Made by a program: the position numbers and the translations under genes. 64,000 bases of DNA, from positions 40,656 through 104,655 of the forward strand of contig JANRLQ010000064.1 in NCBI GenBank assembly GCA_033762375.1, given 5' to 3'. This DNA is from RDXT01 sp033762375. GTDB taxonomy: Bacteria > Bacteroidota > Bacteroidia > J057. Shown here one piece after another: positions 17,440 to 26,328 of the stretch; position 1 is the stretch's first letter; every line of letters begins with the position of its first letter. The notes beneath the pieces were generated by a model. The model did not search any database. It was not told where the DNA came from and was given only the letters and a program-made list of their open reading frames with translations.

Positions 17440-18672
17440 ATGCAATCCATAACACAGTTAGATATTGCTACCATCCGGGCGGATTTTCCGGCCCTGCACC
17501 AGACCGTGTATGGTAAGCCCCTGGTCTATTTTGACAATGCTGCCACCTCCCAAAAACCGCAGGTGGTCATTGAGCGAATACAGGCATATTATTCACAGGA
17601 AAACAGCAATATCCACCGGGGGGTACACTACCTGAGCCAGCAGGCCACGGAGGCGTACGAACATACCCGCCACCTGGTACGGACCCTGATCAATGCCCCC
17701 CACCTGCACGAGGTGATTTTCACCCACGGCACGACAGAGGGTATCAACCTGGTAGCCAGTTCATTCGGGCGAAAATTTGTACAAGCCGGTGACGAGATTC
17801 TCATCTCCGGCATGGAGCACCACTCCAATATTGTCCCCTGGCAACTCCTCTGTGAGATGACCGGCGCACACCTGCGGGTGATCCCTGTCACCGATGCCGG
17901 TGAGCTGGACATGGAGGCCCTCCCGGCCCTGCTCACGGAGCGGACCCGTCTGGTGGCCCTGACCTGGATCTCCAACAGCCTCGGCACGGTCAATCCTGCC
18001 GGAGAGATCATCCGGCTGGCCCATGCGCAGAATATCCCCGTACTGCTGGATGCAGCCCAGGCTGTACCCCATCAGGCTGTGGACGTGCAGGCACTTGATT
18101 GTGATTTTCTGGTATTCTCGGGCCACAAGATGTTTGGTCCTACGGGTATCGGCATCCTGTACGGCAAAGAAAAATGGCTGGATGCCATGCCTCCCTACAT
18201 GGGTGGGGGAGACATGATCAAAACCGTCCGGTTTGAAAAAACCACCTGGAACGATCTGCCCTTTAAGTTTGAAGCAGGCACCCCCAACATTGCCGCAGGT
18301 ATCGGCCTCGGGGCCGCCATCGAGTATATTCACACGATCGGATACGACCAGATCGCCGACCGCGAAAACCAGCTTCTTGCCTATGGCACAGAGGTTCTGG
18401 CTTCCATACCCGATCTGCGTATCATCGGTACTGCGGCTCACAAAGCCAGTGTTATTTCTTTCCTAATCGGCGATATACATCCCTATGATGCGGGGACCAT
18501 CCTCGACCGTATGGGGATCGCTATCCGTACCGGCCACCACTGCACCCAGCCCCTGATGGAGCGATTTGGGATACCCGGCACCATGCGGGCTTCGTTTGCG
18601 TTCTACAACACCCTGGAAGAGATTGACCTCATGGTTGAGGCGATTCACAAAGCCCGGCAGATGTTTGGGTGA
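17440..18672 (+). CDS. sufS: Cysteine desulfurase SufS
   Basis: Class V aminotransferase-fold PLP enzyme (410 residues) that takes sulfur from cysteine for cluster building. It has HRGVHYLSQQAT near the N-terminus and the PLP lysine in FSGHKMFGPTGIG. The persulfide-forming cysteine is in RTGHHCTQP, and MRASFAFYNTLEEID near the end is typical of SufS. It is the last gene of the operon; neither sufE nor sufA is visible. The stop is 5 bases from the end of the convergent SirB1-like gene, with no obvious terminator between them. Confidence 0.95.
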   Translation: MQSITQLDIATIRADFPALHQTVYGKPLVYFDNAATSQKPQVVIERIQAYYSQENSNIHRGVHYLSQQATEAYEHTRHLVRTLINAPHLHEVIFTHGTTEGINLVASSFGRKFVQAGDEILISGMEHHSNIVPWQLLCEMTGAHLRVIPVTDAGELDMEALPALLTERTRLVALTWISNSLGTVNPAGEIIRLAHAQNIPVLLDAAQAVPHQAVDVQALDCDFLVFSGHKMFGPTGIGILYGKEKWLDAMPPYMGGGDMIKTVRFEKTTWNDLPFKFEAGTPNIAAGIGLGAAIEYIHTIGYDQIADRENQLLAYGTEVLASIPDLRIIGTAAHKASVISFLIGDIHPYDAGTILDRMGIAIRTGHHCTQPLMERFGIPGTMRASFAFYNTLEEIDLMVEAIHKARQMFG

Positions 18673-18677
18673 CCGTT

Positions 18678-19523
18678 TTAGCCTCCTTTTTGCTGGTATA
18701 ACAACAACAGATCCTCCAGCAATGTCTGATAATACCCTGCCCGGACCGTATCGCCGGTACGCTCCCAGGCGGTCATCAGGTTGCGTAATACCCGGGGAAT
18801 AATTTCCCTCGGGCCCGCCCGGAGGCTGTCAAGGGTAATGTGATGCTGCTGCAGATGTGTTTCCAGGTACTTGCGGGTATTGTCGGGAAGAGAAAGCCCC
18901 AGGTTAAAGGGGTCAAAAACACGCCATTGTCCGGTGCTTCCCATCATATACAAAAAATGTCCCGGCAGGTTGCAGCCGACCATCAGGATGCCGAGGCGAT
19001 ATGCCAGCAGGATCACCAGGCAGGACAGCGAAATCTGGATCCCCCTGCGGCTGCGGAGTACCTCCGTCAGGTTGCTGTTGTTGGGGTGATAATAGTCAGG
19101 GGCAGGCGGCCGGTACCGCTCCGTCACAAACACAAAATAATTCAGCTGCTCGATTGAGTACGGCTCCGATACGGTACGCCTGAACTTGGCGGCCAGCTCA
19201 TCCAGCAACTCGCCCACCGTCGGTGCGCCCCAGGCCGCTTCCAGCAATGAGAGGCTTTCCAGGGCATGTTCCAGGCTTGTATACGGGTCTGATATTTCCA
19301 GCCAGACTGGCCAGCGGTCCCTGAACCGGGTCTCCCGCGACGATTGAATAATCTCCGTCAATAACGATCGCCGGACACCTTCGATCAGGGCCACATATGG
19401 CACTACGATACGCTCCAGTTGATCGCCATACCCTCTCAGGGCAGTCAGCACCTGGGTGCGGACCGCTGCGCTCTCATCATCAAGCAGTTCGAGCAGGTAG
19501 GGAATCTGCGCAGGATCAGCCAT
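18678..19523 (-). CDS. SirB1-like transglutaminase-fold protein with HEAT-like N-terminus
   Basis: Protein of 281 residues. The N-terminal 40 residues (IPYLLELLDDESAAVRTQVL) look like a HEAT-type helical repeat. The middle holds the SirB1/transglutaminase-like core with LRSRRGIQISLSCLVILLA and GCNLPGHFLYMM. The third part is helical. I chose the ATG at 19523 because longer in-frame starts would run into the tRNA-His terminator. The family is widespread, but its biochemical role is not established and the catalytic Cys-His-Asp of true transglutaminases is not obviously complete. Context gives no functional clue. Confidence 0.75.
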   Translation of the reverse strand: MADPAQIPYLLELLDDESAAVRTQVLTALRGYGDQLERIVVPYVALIEGVRRSLLTEIIQSSRETRFRDRWPVWLEISDPYTSLEHALESLSLLEAAWGAPTVGELLDELAAKFRRTVSEPYSIEQLNYFVFVTERYRPPAPDYYHPNNSNLTEVLRSRRGIQISLSCLVILLAYRLGILMVGCNLPGHFLYMMGSTGQWRVFDPFNLGLSLPDNTRKYLETHLQQHHITLDSLRAGPREIIPRVLRNLMTAWERTGDTVRAGYYQTLLEDLLLLYQQKGG

Positions 19524-19544
19524 AGGCGTTGCCCTAAAAAAATA

Positions 19545-19568
19545 AAGGCATCCAGGTAAGGATGCCTT
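19545..19568 (-). terminator. Terminator of the tRNA-His gene
   Basis: AAGGCATCC (19545-19553) pairs with GGATGCCTT (19560-19568), a perfect 9-bp stem, followed on the minus strand by a run of T (ATTTTTTTAGGG). It begins at the encoded CCA end of tRNA-His. Confidence 0.8.
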
Positions 19569-19645
19569 GGGGTGGCTAATGGGATTCGAACCCACGACCC
19601 TCAGAACCACAATCTGATGCTCTAACCGACTGAGCTATAGCCACC
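19568..19645 (-). tRNA. tRNA-His, anticodon GUG
   Basis: On the minus strand the cloverleaf is complete. The 8-bp acceptor GGTGGCTA/TAGCCACC includes the extra G-1 diagnostic of tRNA-His. The D arm is GCTC...GAGC, the anticodon arm TCAGA-TTGTGGT-TCTGA has anticodon GTG, and the T arm contains TTCGAAT. CCA is encoded (19568-19570). It has its own promoter (19660-19689) and terminator, so it is a single-gene unit. Confidence 0.97.
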
Positions 19646-19659
19646 GTGTAATCAGGATG

Positions 19660-19689
19660 CAAATATACTGCTTTCTGAGATTTCCGCAA
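19660..19689 (-). promoter_or_regulatory. Promoter of tRNA-His
   Basis: Minus-strand TTG (19687-19689), a 19-base spacer, then a perfect TATATTTG (19660-19667), 14 bases before the mature 5' end of the tRNA. This is the best match in the window to the Bacteroidota TTG-N19-TAnnTTTG architecture and supports the promoter model used elsewhere here. Confidence 0.75.
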
Positions 19690-19758
19690 GTTTTTTAGCG
19701 TAATCACATATCTCTAAACGATTTTTTTGGGGACAAGTTGCCCCCCCGGATCATAAAA

Positions 19759-19784
19759 AAAAGCCCGGTTGGTACCGGGCTTTT
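19759..19784 (-). terminator. Terminator of the giant PKD protein gene
   Basis: AAAAGCCCGGT (19759-19769) pairs with ACCGGGCTTTT (19774-19784), a perfect 11-bp stem with a 4-base loop, flanked by further A/T. On the minus strand a T run follows the stem. Confidence 0.8.
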
Positions 19785-19801
19785 AAGACTTTTGTCAGCG
19801 C

Positions 19802-22800
19802 TTATCGGATCAGGGTGATCGTACCAGAACGCTCATAAGGCTGACCATCCACGCCGGTCACCCGCACCACAAAAAGATACACCCCTTCCTGTACGGCCTG
19901 GCCTTTGTAGGTGCCATCCCAGCCTTCTTGCGGATCAGGCGAGTAGTATATCTGCTCTCCCCACCGGTTGAAGATGGTGATTTCTGCAAACCGGGAATTG
20001 GGCACATAGACATTAAACCGGTCATTATGGCCATCGTTGTTGGGAGAGAAGGCATTCGGAGCAAAAATAGCCGGACCAAATGTCACACATTCCGCATTGG
20101 AAACTGACTCGGCATTGGTGCCGCCGACTTCTACTGCCCGGATACGGTAGCAGTACGTAGCCTGATTCAGGTCGCTGCGCTCATCACCGTACTGGCGCAC
20201 ACTGGAAGGTGTGATGTCCACGGCCTCCCATTGTCCGGTCGCTTCGTTGTAGATTTCGATCTGATAGTTACGTACCCCCAGTCCCCAGCGCTCATACGGA
20301 GTCCAGGTCAGCAGCGGGATACGACCGGTAGCATTCAGCTGCACCCGCAGGAGGATACTACGGCCCTCCAGGCCCTCGACTGACTGATCGCCACACTCAT
20401 CCAGGGCAAATACCCGGTAATAATAACTCCGTGCATACACGTCCACATCGGTATCAAGGTACGAACGGATCGCCAGCCCAAAGGTGTCTATTACACTCCA
20501 GTTTTGGCCATCCTCTGACTTCTGCAGGATGTATGCCGCCGGACGATAGCCTGTATATTCGCCCCAGCGGACCAGGATGCTGTCTGTGCTGATGGTGTCA
20601 TCTCCCACGAGGGTCGCCACCTCCATATCAGCAGCCAGTACGGGTGCCGGGTGAATCGGCGCATTGGCATCCAGGTCGCTGAAGGAACGCTGGGTGATCG
20701 CCCCAAATCCCTGGGCCAGTATCCGGTAAGAGATTGAATCCCGGCAGAAGGTTTCCCGGTCTATAAACGTCAGGCTGGTGCCGGGCTGTACCCCTATCTG
20801 CAGCGGCGGGATATTGGGGTTGTAGGTATTCGCCCGATAGATCTCATACTGTCCCACAGGGAAACCCACGTAGGGGGACCAGTTCAGGATGATCTGGTCT
20901 ATACCCGGAGTGGTTTCCAGGTCTATCGTACAGTGATCTACGGTCTGATCTGCCCGCGAGTACTCCAGACAGAAGTTCTGCACGAGTACTTCATAGCAGT
21001 ATGAGTTGTTTTCGAAGTCCAGCGCAGGGTTATTCTCCACAAAGCGCAGCGTATCCTGGATGGTGATGGTTCCTACGATACCCGGTGTCGGGCCGTTCAG
21101 CCGGTACACTGCGTATTGGACAAAGTCTGTACCGGGGTAGCGGTTCCAGCGAATCTCCCCGGAGGTTTTGCCTGTGACACTGACGTTTACCAGCTGGACT
21201 GGCTCCGGTATCTGGCGGTTGACGATGGTGACCGCTACCGGATCGGAGATATCCGTACAGCCCAGCGCATCGGTCACGGTCACGGTCATGTTGAACTGCC
21301 CCGCAATCGGGAAGGTCACGTTCAGGCTGTCCTGACGCCCGCTGGTGATCGAGCAGACCTGGGTGCCGGTATTAACCTCTGTCAGACACCACTCATACTG
21401 AGAGAGTGTGGTATCAGTAACCGTGCTGTCAGCATAAAAAGTAATCGTCACAGGGTTACAGCCAATCGCACTGTTGCTGTATATCCGGGCCTCCGGATGC
21501 CGGAGCCGGATATAGTTCTGCCGGATCAGGGTATCCGTACAGCCCAGGGTATCTGCCACGATCAGGGTTACGGTGTAGATACCGTCGTTCTGATAGGTAT
21601 GCGTCGGATTGCTTACGCCGGTAGTCGTCGTGCCGTCCCCAAAGTCCCAGCTCCAGCCGGAAGGAGGCAAATTGGTGCTGTTATCTGAAAAGGTGATTGT
21701 CAGCGGTGCACATCCCAGGGTATCAGAGGCCGTAAAACCTGCGATGGTACCCTCATATACCGTCAGGCTGGTCTGTGTCGTATCGGTACATCCATTGATG
21801 TCCGTGACAATCAGGCTGATCTGGTAGATCGTGTCTCCGCTGAACTCTTTGAAGGGATTGGGGATAAACGCTGAGTCACCGTCACCTAACGACCATATCC
21901 ACGAGTTGATCGCAGAGTCGCCGGGGATAGATAAGTCTTGAAACTGCACACTCAGCACGGTACACCCGACAGTATCCTGCGGGCCGATGACGGCCTGCGG
22001 CGGCGCATATACATTGGTACTATCCGCGATGGTAAGGGTAAATACGCACCCCTGCAAGTCCTGGAGTACCACGATCGGTGAGTACGAGCCTGCATTCTGA
22101 TACACATGGCAGGTCTCTACGGTATCTACAATACCTGAAAGTCCGGTAATGACCTCCACTACCCCATCCCGGAAGTCAAAAATGGCCACCGTAGCCCCTG
22201 TGACCGTAGCCGTGACACAGAAGGTATCGCCCAGACAGGCATTGGGTGGGTCTATCGTAAAGGTACCATTAGGACCTGCGACAAAGATGAAACTGTCTTT
22301 GACCACCGTATCTCGGCAGCCATCCTCATGGGTAGCGACCAGCCGCACGTCAAAATAACCCGGAGAAAGATATACGTTACCGGGGTTTTGCAGAATGCTG
22401 AACCCAAATCCATCCCCAAAGTTCCAGTTCCAGCCGACTACATTGCCGATCGTCGAGTCTGAAAACTGGGTGCTAAGCGGCGGACAGATACCAATGCGGG
22501 GGAAACCACCAAAATTGGCCTCAAACTGCTCTATAAACACTATATCATTGAGGGTAATGCTGTCCTGACACCCATTCACATCGGTGACAACCAGCTCCAC
22601 ATCATAAAATCCGGTATCCGGGAAGGCATGGGTGACCGGGGAGCCCACATCCGACGTGCCGTCTCCAAAATTCCATGCATAGGTCATTCCTACCCCGCTG
22701 GACGTACTCGTAAACACCAGCCCGTTGCCTGCGCAGGTACTGTCATCACTGACCGTAAAGCTGGGGATCGGAAAAGTTACCCGCACGGCATCCGGAACAA

Positions 22801-25432
22801 ACTGCTGATCGGTACAACCCTGGTTGTCTGTCACCGTAAGGTTAACCCCAAAGGTATCTGCCGTTGTATAAGAATGTGTCGGACTCGGGGTGCCGGTAGC
22901 TGTACCGCCGTCTCCAAAGGTCCAGCTCCAGCCTGTCACCGTCGTACCGCGTGTGACCGTAGCATCATCAAACTGCACCAGCAAAGGAGGACATCCGGTA
23001 AAAGGGGTACTCGTAAAGGCAGCATAAGGCCCAATGACGCTGACATACGCTGTCCGGGTCAAGGTATCCCGACATCCTATCAGGTCCCTGGCAATCAGCC
23101 GTACGGTATATACGCCCGTATCCTGATAGGTAAAGGAAAAGGTAGGCTGGGTTGTATTGCTGTATAACTGAACACCAGGTTGCACATTGGCCAGCCAACT
23201 GTACAGGTAACTGTTCTGGATCGGGGCCGCCGTAAACGTCACCGCGTGTGGATAACACCCTTCTGCGTCATTGACGGTGAAGTCTGCCACCGGATTAGAC
23301 ACCCGGATATTGACCGTAAAGGTATCCGTACAGCCTGAGGGTGAATACGATACAATCTGCTGCACAGTATAGGTCCCCGTCGAAGGCACGGTGAGCGGGG
23401 GAGGCGTCTGAAGCGTGCTGTACGGAATCCCGTTGATCAGCCACCGGTATGAATCAATAGGGCCTACTGACTGGTCTGTGAAGACCACACTTGCCGGGAG
23501 GCTGCAAAAAAGGGAGTCATTAACCCCAAACAAAGCCAGCGGCGGTGATACAAAAATCATGTCCTGAATGACTGCCGTATCGCGACATCCATTGTCCTCA
23601 ATGATCAGCGCCACTGAGTAGGTACCCGTATCTGAGTAAGCCGTAGGGGCTACAGAGTCACCTAAGCTGAAACTCCCGGGTGCCACGTACTGAAAATCCC
23701 AATAATATTGCCAGTCTGGGTCCGCAAAGGTGCTGGTGAAGGTCAGCGGCTCATTGATACACACCGTATCCTTGTCCGAGGTAAATGCTACCTGAGGTGG
23801 GTTACCTACCCGGACAGCGTTATTCACAAATACGGTATCCCGGCACCCGGACTGTGTCACAATGATGAGGCGCACATTGTAATTACCTACTGCCGTAAAG
23901 TTTACGGCAGGATTCTGGATCGTAGCAGTAGGTGGTACCGCCGCCGGTGACCCAAAAGTCCACTGCCAGCTCACAATCGGGCTGATAGGGCTGCTGGAGT
24001 TGTCACTGAAGTTGACGAGCAGTGGCACACAACCCTCTGTCGGATTCGCAATAAAGCTGGCATTGGGCTGCAGGATACGGACCGTATCACAAAACACATC
24101 CGTACATCCAAGTGCATTGGTAGCTGTCAGGCAGATAATAAAATTGCCGTAAGACGTAAAGGTATGCGTTGGGTTTGCCTGGGTACTAACCGGTGTACCA
24201 TCACCAAAATCCCAGGAGAAGGAAGTACCTCCGCTGGAAATATTGGTGAAAACATAAGGAATACCCGGCTGGCAATCCTGATAATGGTTGATGGTATAGT
24301 TGGCAATAGGCCGCTGCAGGACCGTGATCAAGTTATTCTGGGTGAGGGTGTCCCCGCACACGGCATTGATCGCCTGGAGGGTGACGGAGTATACACCGGG
24401 CGTATTGTAGGTAAATACCGGATTGACATCCGTGGAGTTGACGCCAGACGTAACCCCAAAGTTCCAGGCGTAGGAGGTGACTCCCCCGCTGGACTGGTTG
24501 GTGAAGGTCACCGATTCGTCCTCACATATCGTAGTGACGCTGGGTACAAAGTCAGCCGTCACCCCCCCGATCCCGATCATGTTGTCAACCGTGAGCGTGT
24601 CAGCACAACCATTGGCCGAGACCAGGGTAAGGGTCACATCATACTGACCGTCAGCGACATAGGTTACAGGCGGAGGTGTCTGCCCTGTAAAGGTACTGGC
24701 ACCACCGGGGATACTTCCGCCCGGAAAGGACCAGTTATAGGTAATACCGGTCGCACCGTTTGAGACTGTTGTATTGGTGAAGTTGACGGTGAGCGGCGGG
24801 TTACAGGAGGAGTTGGCATTGACCGTAAACCCCATCGTAGGAGGCTGGTACGTAATAATCTGATCCTGAAATACTTGAGTAGCCTGACACCCGTTGCTAT
24901 TGGTGACCGTGAGCGCGACGCTGATGGTATCAGGCGCAGTGGGAAAGGTAAAAGTGGGGTTGGGGCTGTTGCTGGTAGAGCCGTCCGAGAGGATATACAC
25001 CCACGAGGTCATCGAGGCGGCGTTTGGCACAGAGATATCCGAGAACGTGACTGACAGAGGTACACACCCCTGATCTTGGCTCAGCGAAAAAGCCGGTACC
25101 GGCTGGGGAAAAATTTCGATAAAACAGGTCTGTACGATGGTATTGCTGCCCTGCGCATTGGTTGCGGTCAGCGTCACATCATAACATCCCGGCCCACTAT
25201 ACACAAAGGTGGGATTCTGAAGGGTACTGGTATTACCAGCAGGATCACCAAAGTTCCAGAGCCACGAGGTGGCCCCGACTGACTGGTCCTGAAAGGTCAC
25301 CACCAGCGAAAAGGGCGCGCAGCCCGTCTGTTTGTTTGCGGTAAAATTGGCGACTGGCTGTGCCCCTGCCAGCAGGGAAAACACCATGATCAGGGTCAGC
25401 AGCAGCAGACGCGGACGATGCGTAATGAGCAT
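19802..25432 (-). CDS. Giant PKD-repeat surface protein with gliding-type C-terminal domain
   Basis: Exported protein of 1876 residues, among the largest here. The start at 25432 gives a signal peptide (MLITHRPRLLLLTLIMVFS, then LLAGAQ). From residue 25 to about 1330 there are some 14-16 PKD-type domains. Many carry the WNFGDGT or WSWDFGDGTTT core and a paired Cys after the strand (GCAPL, GCTD), and the repeats are spaced about 85-95 residues apart. Residues about 1330-1770 are fibronectin-like or Ig-like modules. The last 85 residues are the gliding-motility-associated C-terminal domain (APNAFSPNNDGHNDRFNVY, then IFNRWGEQIYYS, then EGVYLFVV), a T9SS type B sorting signal. It is likely anchored outside the cell as an adhesin. 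It has its own terminator and a single-gene layout. Confidence 0.88.
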   Translation of the reverse strand: MLITHRPRLLLLTLIMVFSLLAGAQPVANFTANKQTGCAPFSLVVTFQDQSVGATSWLWNFGDPAGNTSTLQNPTFVYSGPGCYDVTLTATNAQGSNTIVQTCFIEIFPQPVPAFSLSQDQGCVPLSVTFSDISVPNAASMTSWVYILSDGSTSNSPNPTFTFPTAPDTISVALTVTNSNGCQATQVFQDQIITYQPPTMGFTVNANSSCNPPLTVNFTNTTVSNGATGITYNWSFPGGSIPGGASTFTGQTPPPVTYVADGQYDVTLTLVSANGCADTLTVDNMIGIGGVTADFVPSVTTICEDESVTFTNQSSGGVTSYAWNFGVTSGVNSTDVNPVFTYNTPGVYSVTLQAINAVCGDTLTQNNLITVLQRPIANYTINHYQDCQPGIPYVFTNISSGGTSFSWDFGDGTPVSTQANPTHTFTSYGNFIICLTATNALGCTDVFCDTVRILQPNASFIANPTEGCVPLLVNFSDNSSSPISPIVSWQWTFGSPAAVPPTATIQNPAVNFTAVGNYNVRLIIVTQSGCRDTVFVNNAVRVGNPPQVAFTSDKDTVCINEPLTFTSTFADPDWQYYWDFQYVAPGSFSLGDSVAPTAYSDTGTYSVALIIEDNGCRDTAVIQDMIFVSPPLALFGVNDSLFCSLPASVVFTDQSVGPIDSYRWLINGIPYSTLQTPPPLTVPSTGTYTVQQIVSYSPSGCTDTFTVNIRVSNPVADFTVNDAEGCYPHAVTFTAAPIQNSYLYSWLANVQPGVQLYSNTTQPTFSFTYQDTGVYTVRLIARDLIGCRDTLTRTAYVSVIGPYAAFTSTPFTGCPPLLVQFDDATVTRGTTVTGWSWTFGDGGTATGTPSPTHSYTTADTFGVNLTVTDNQGCTDQQFVPDAVRVTFPIPSFTVSDDSTCAGNGLVFTSTSSGVGMTYAWNFGDGTSDVGSPVTHAFPDTGFYDVELVVTDVNGCQDSITLNDIVFIEQFEANFGGFPRIGICPPLSTQFSDSTIGNVVGWNWNFGDGFGFSILQNPGNVYLSPGYFDVRLVATHEDGCRDTVVKDSFIFVAGPNGTFTIDPPNACLGDTFCVTATVTGATVAIFDFRDGVVEVITGLSGIVDTVETCHVYQNAGSYSPIVVLQDLQGCVFTLTIADSTNVYAPPQAVIGPQDTVGCTVLSVQFQDLSIPGDSAINSWIWSLGDGDSAFIPNPFKEFSGDTIYQISLIVTDINGCTDTTQTSLTVYEGTIAGFTASDTLGCAPLTITFSDNSTNLPPSGWSWDFGDGTTTTGVSNPTHTYQNDGIYTVTLIVADTLGCTDTLIRQNYIRLRHPEARIYSNSAIGCNPVTITFYADSTVTDTTLSQYEWCLTEVNTGTQVCSITSGRQDSLNVTFPIAGQFNMTVTVTDALGCTDISDPVAVTIVNRQIPEPVQLVNVSVTGKTSGEIRWNRYPGTDFVQYAVYRLNGPTPGIVGTITIQDTLRFVENNPALDFENNSYCYEVLVQNFCLEYSRADQTVDHCTIDLETTPGIDQIILNWSPYVGFPVGQYEIYRANTYNPNIPPLQIGVQPGTSLTFIDRETFCRDSISYRILAQGFGAITQRSFSDLDANAPIHPAPVLAADMEVATLVGDDTISTDSILVRWGEYTGYRPAAYILQKSEDGQNWSVIDTFGLAIRSYLDTDVDVYARSYYYRVFALDECGDQSVEGLEGRSILLRVQLNATGRIPLLTWTPYERWGLGVRNYQIEIYNEATGQWEAVDITPSSVRQYGDERSDLNQATYCYRIRAVEVGGTNAESVSNAECVTFGPAIFAPNAFSPNNDGHNDRFNVYVPNSRFAEITIFNRWGEQIYYSPDPQEGWDGTYKGQAVQEGVYLFVVRVTGVDGQPYERSGTITLIR

Positions 25433-25685
25433 ATCGGTACAACAATAACAGTTACAGCTAATCAGTTGCCCTATTACAGGCTGTAGTTCGAACGATCCAA
25501 CGTCAGACCATAGTATGAACATACCAGACCTAAAAGAACGTACAATGGTCTCCGACTCATCTATTCATGTACCAACGGCCCATTGTCCCTATAGGCACTG
25601 CCCTAAAATACCGTTGACCCGTCACGCAAAGCTACAGTATTGCAGGCGGAATTCTACAGGAATTTCGGATAAAAACCTGCTTGGC

Positions 25686-26306
25686 TTACGAAAATGGCTG
25701 TGGCCCCGGGTCTCCACTCAAATAACGCACGCCCATCATCAGCAGTATATATCCTACCAGGGGACCCAGGTCGAGCCAGGTTTTACGCAGGCTCCACGCC
25801 TGCCCCCAATGCAGGATCACATGAAAAAAGCTGGTGAATGCAAGTACATTACCCGCCAGCTTGAGCAGCGGATGGAAGGTCAGGTGCTGAAAATTCAGCC
25901 GTCCGGCCCATTGTTCAGACGGCTCCATAAACACATACGGATTCTGAAACAGTACAAAAATCAGAAGCCCCCCGAGGATCACCCACTGGGTGAGCCTGAA
26001 AAAAACCCGGATTGAAATCAGCTCGCGGCTGTAGGTAAGTTGTCGCCCCCAGATCAGCAGGAGGGTGGTCGCAGCCATGTATCCCAGGAGGAGCCCGGTC
26101 ATACGGCTATCCATATAAAACAACCACAGCGCCAGGGTCAGGACATATTGCAGCAGGGCATGCAGGACAATTACGAGGGGTATCTCCTTGCGGGGAGACC
26201 AGAATAAGTACCAAAGACAGGCCGTAATATACAGGCTGAAAAAAAAACTGATCATGAGGCAGTACAGGCGTTTTGCCAAAAGTACTAAAATGTACAGGCT
26301 CTGCAA
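25686..26306 (-). CDS. Unknown polytopic membrane protein next to porQ
   Basis: Integral membrane protein of 206 residues with about six hydrophobic spans and short loops. Examples are SLYITACLWYLFW, IVLHALLQYVLTLALWLFY, LLLGYMAATTLLLIWG, WVILGGLLIFVLF and GYILLMMGV. I recognise no family or catalytic motif. The start could be 26306 or 26255 (MISFFFSLY). It lies 22 bases after the porQ stop in the same direction, so it is probably cotranscribed and could serve the same secretion apparatus, but nothing in the sequence proves that. Confidence 0.7.
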   Translation of the reverse strand: MQSLYILVLLAKRLYCLMISFFFSLYITACLWYLFWSPRKEIPLVIVLHALLQYVLTLALWLFYMDSRMTGLLLGYMAATTLLLIWGRQLTYSRELISIRVFFRLTQWVILGGLLIFVLFQNPYVFMEPSEQWAGRLNFQHLTFHPLLKLAGNVLAFTSFFHVILHWGQAWSLRKTWLDLGPLVGYILLMMGVRYLSGDPGPQPFS

Positions 26307-26328
26307 TCCCTAATGACAGATTCAACCC

